From the NCBI RefSeq assembly GCF_000003605.2, contig NW_003156737.1, positions 653,814 through 674,907 on the forward strand: DNA of 21,094 nt, in the 5' to 3' direction. Both the position numbers and the translations under genes were made by a program. The stretch is from Saccoglossus kowalevskii. Taxonomy: Eukaryota > Hemichordata > Enteropneusta > Harrimaniidae. Below the pieces are notes generated by a model that was not told the origin of the DNA, ran no database searches, and saw nothing but the letters and a program-made list of their open reading frames with translations. This document shows, in pieces, positions 20,598-21,094 of this stretch; position 1 is the first letter of the stretch, and each line of letters opens with the position of its first letter.

Positions 20598-21094
20598 ATA
20601 TTGCCCAATTAATAAAACAATATTTACTTTAAATAAATTTTTGGTCATCAAACTACTTTTCGAGAAACGGATTGTTGTGACTATTTGAAAACTTGTACCA
20701 TTGGTTCATGGGGGGGGGGGGGTATGTTGCCGTTCCTCGAATTGTAGGCTGGCAACATGGAGTCTAAAAACGTTTTAAATGATATTTCGCCAATATTTTT
20801 AAAATATGGTACTGTGACACATACTTAAATACGCTTTTTCATGTTACAATAAACTTCCTAATGGTAAATGATAACGTTACCATGTGATTAATGAAAAATA
20901 TTGAGTAGGCTTCTAACTAAAGAAATTATGAATTGGCTGATATGGGCGTATTCCTGTGTATCATCAGTGTTTTAATTACTGCCCGCCCGTACGCCCGGCA
21001 CTCAATCCTATAATATATAAATTGAACCACTTTTATAACCCCTTTCTTTTAACTAATAAAAATGAACAACCAGGAGATAAATCAGACTTCTTGA
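20598..21094. other. Right-end non-coding stretch with a G13 run
   Basis: AT-rich DNA without a recognisable gene. It contains a run of 13 G residues at 20710-20722, which is unusual in such AT-rich surroundings. Shortly before the right edge is a small GC patch (CTGCCCGCCCGTACGCCCGG, about 20980-20999). Confidence 0.5.

Overview
This window looks like nuclear DNA from an animal. It is AT-rich and intron-bearing, with consensus GT/AG splice sites, decayed LINE elements, an LTR retrotransposon end and a pure minisatellite. The protein families fit a marine invertebrate, perhaps a lophotrochozoan, but the species cannot be named from sequence alone.

The main content is a cluster of genes for O-fucosyltransferase-like proteins (POFUT1-like fold family) that were assembled by hand from split reading frames. 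Gene 1 runs on the minus strand (10292 to 6481, five exons, 485 codons). Gene 2 runs on the plus strand (14335 to 18329, five exons, 450 codons). The two are divergent (head to head), about 4 kb apart. Their four intron phases are identical (0, 2, 0, 1), and seven luminal cysteines and the three family motifs align. Each begins with a short cytoplasmic end and a signal anchor, which predicts a type II Golgi or ER membrane enzyme. POFUT1 itself is a soluble ER enzyme.

Relics of the same family lie around them. A broken plus-strand copy of the end of exon 2 sits at 870-1035 and keeps intron sequence, so it arose by DNA duplication. An orphan first exon with a signal anchor and a phase-0 donor lies at 20210-20031 on the minus strand. 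A very weak candidate first exon lies at 5448.

Layout: 1-581 is the 5' LTR, primer-binding site and first codons of gag of a minus-strand LTR retrotransposon, whose promoter-upstream part holds three heat-shock-element-like sites. 582-1612 is intergenic DNA with the pseudogene. 1613-3690 is a 5'-truncated, frame-broken LINE. 3690-6310 is mostly non-coding. 6310-10292 is gene 1. 10293-14334 is the spacer between the divergent genes, holding a 21-bp minisatellite (about 13008-13407). 14335-18329 is gene 2, with an antisense LINE tail in intron 3. 18330-21094 is non-coding DNA with the orphan exon, one unassigned small reading frame and a 13-base G run.

If both genes are expressed, their products would be predicted to use GDP-fucose in the secretory pathway. 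Their acceptor is not visible from sequence. The stem between membrane and enzyme domain is unlike in the two proteins, as expected for paralogues whose catalytic domain is held while the linker drifts.
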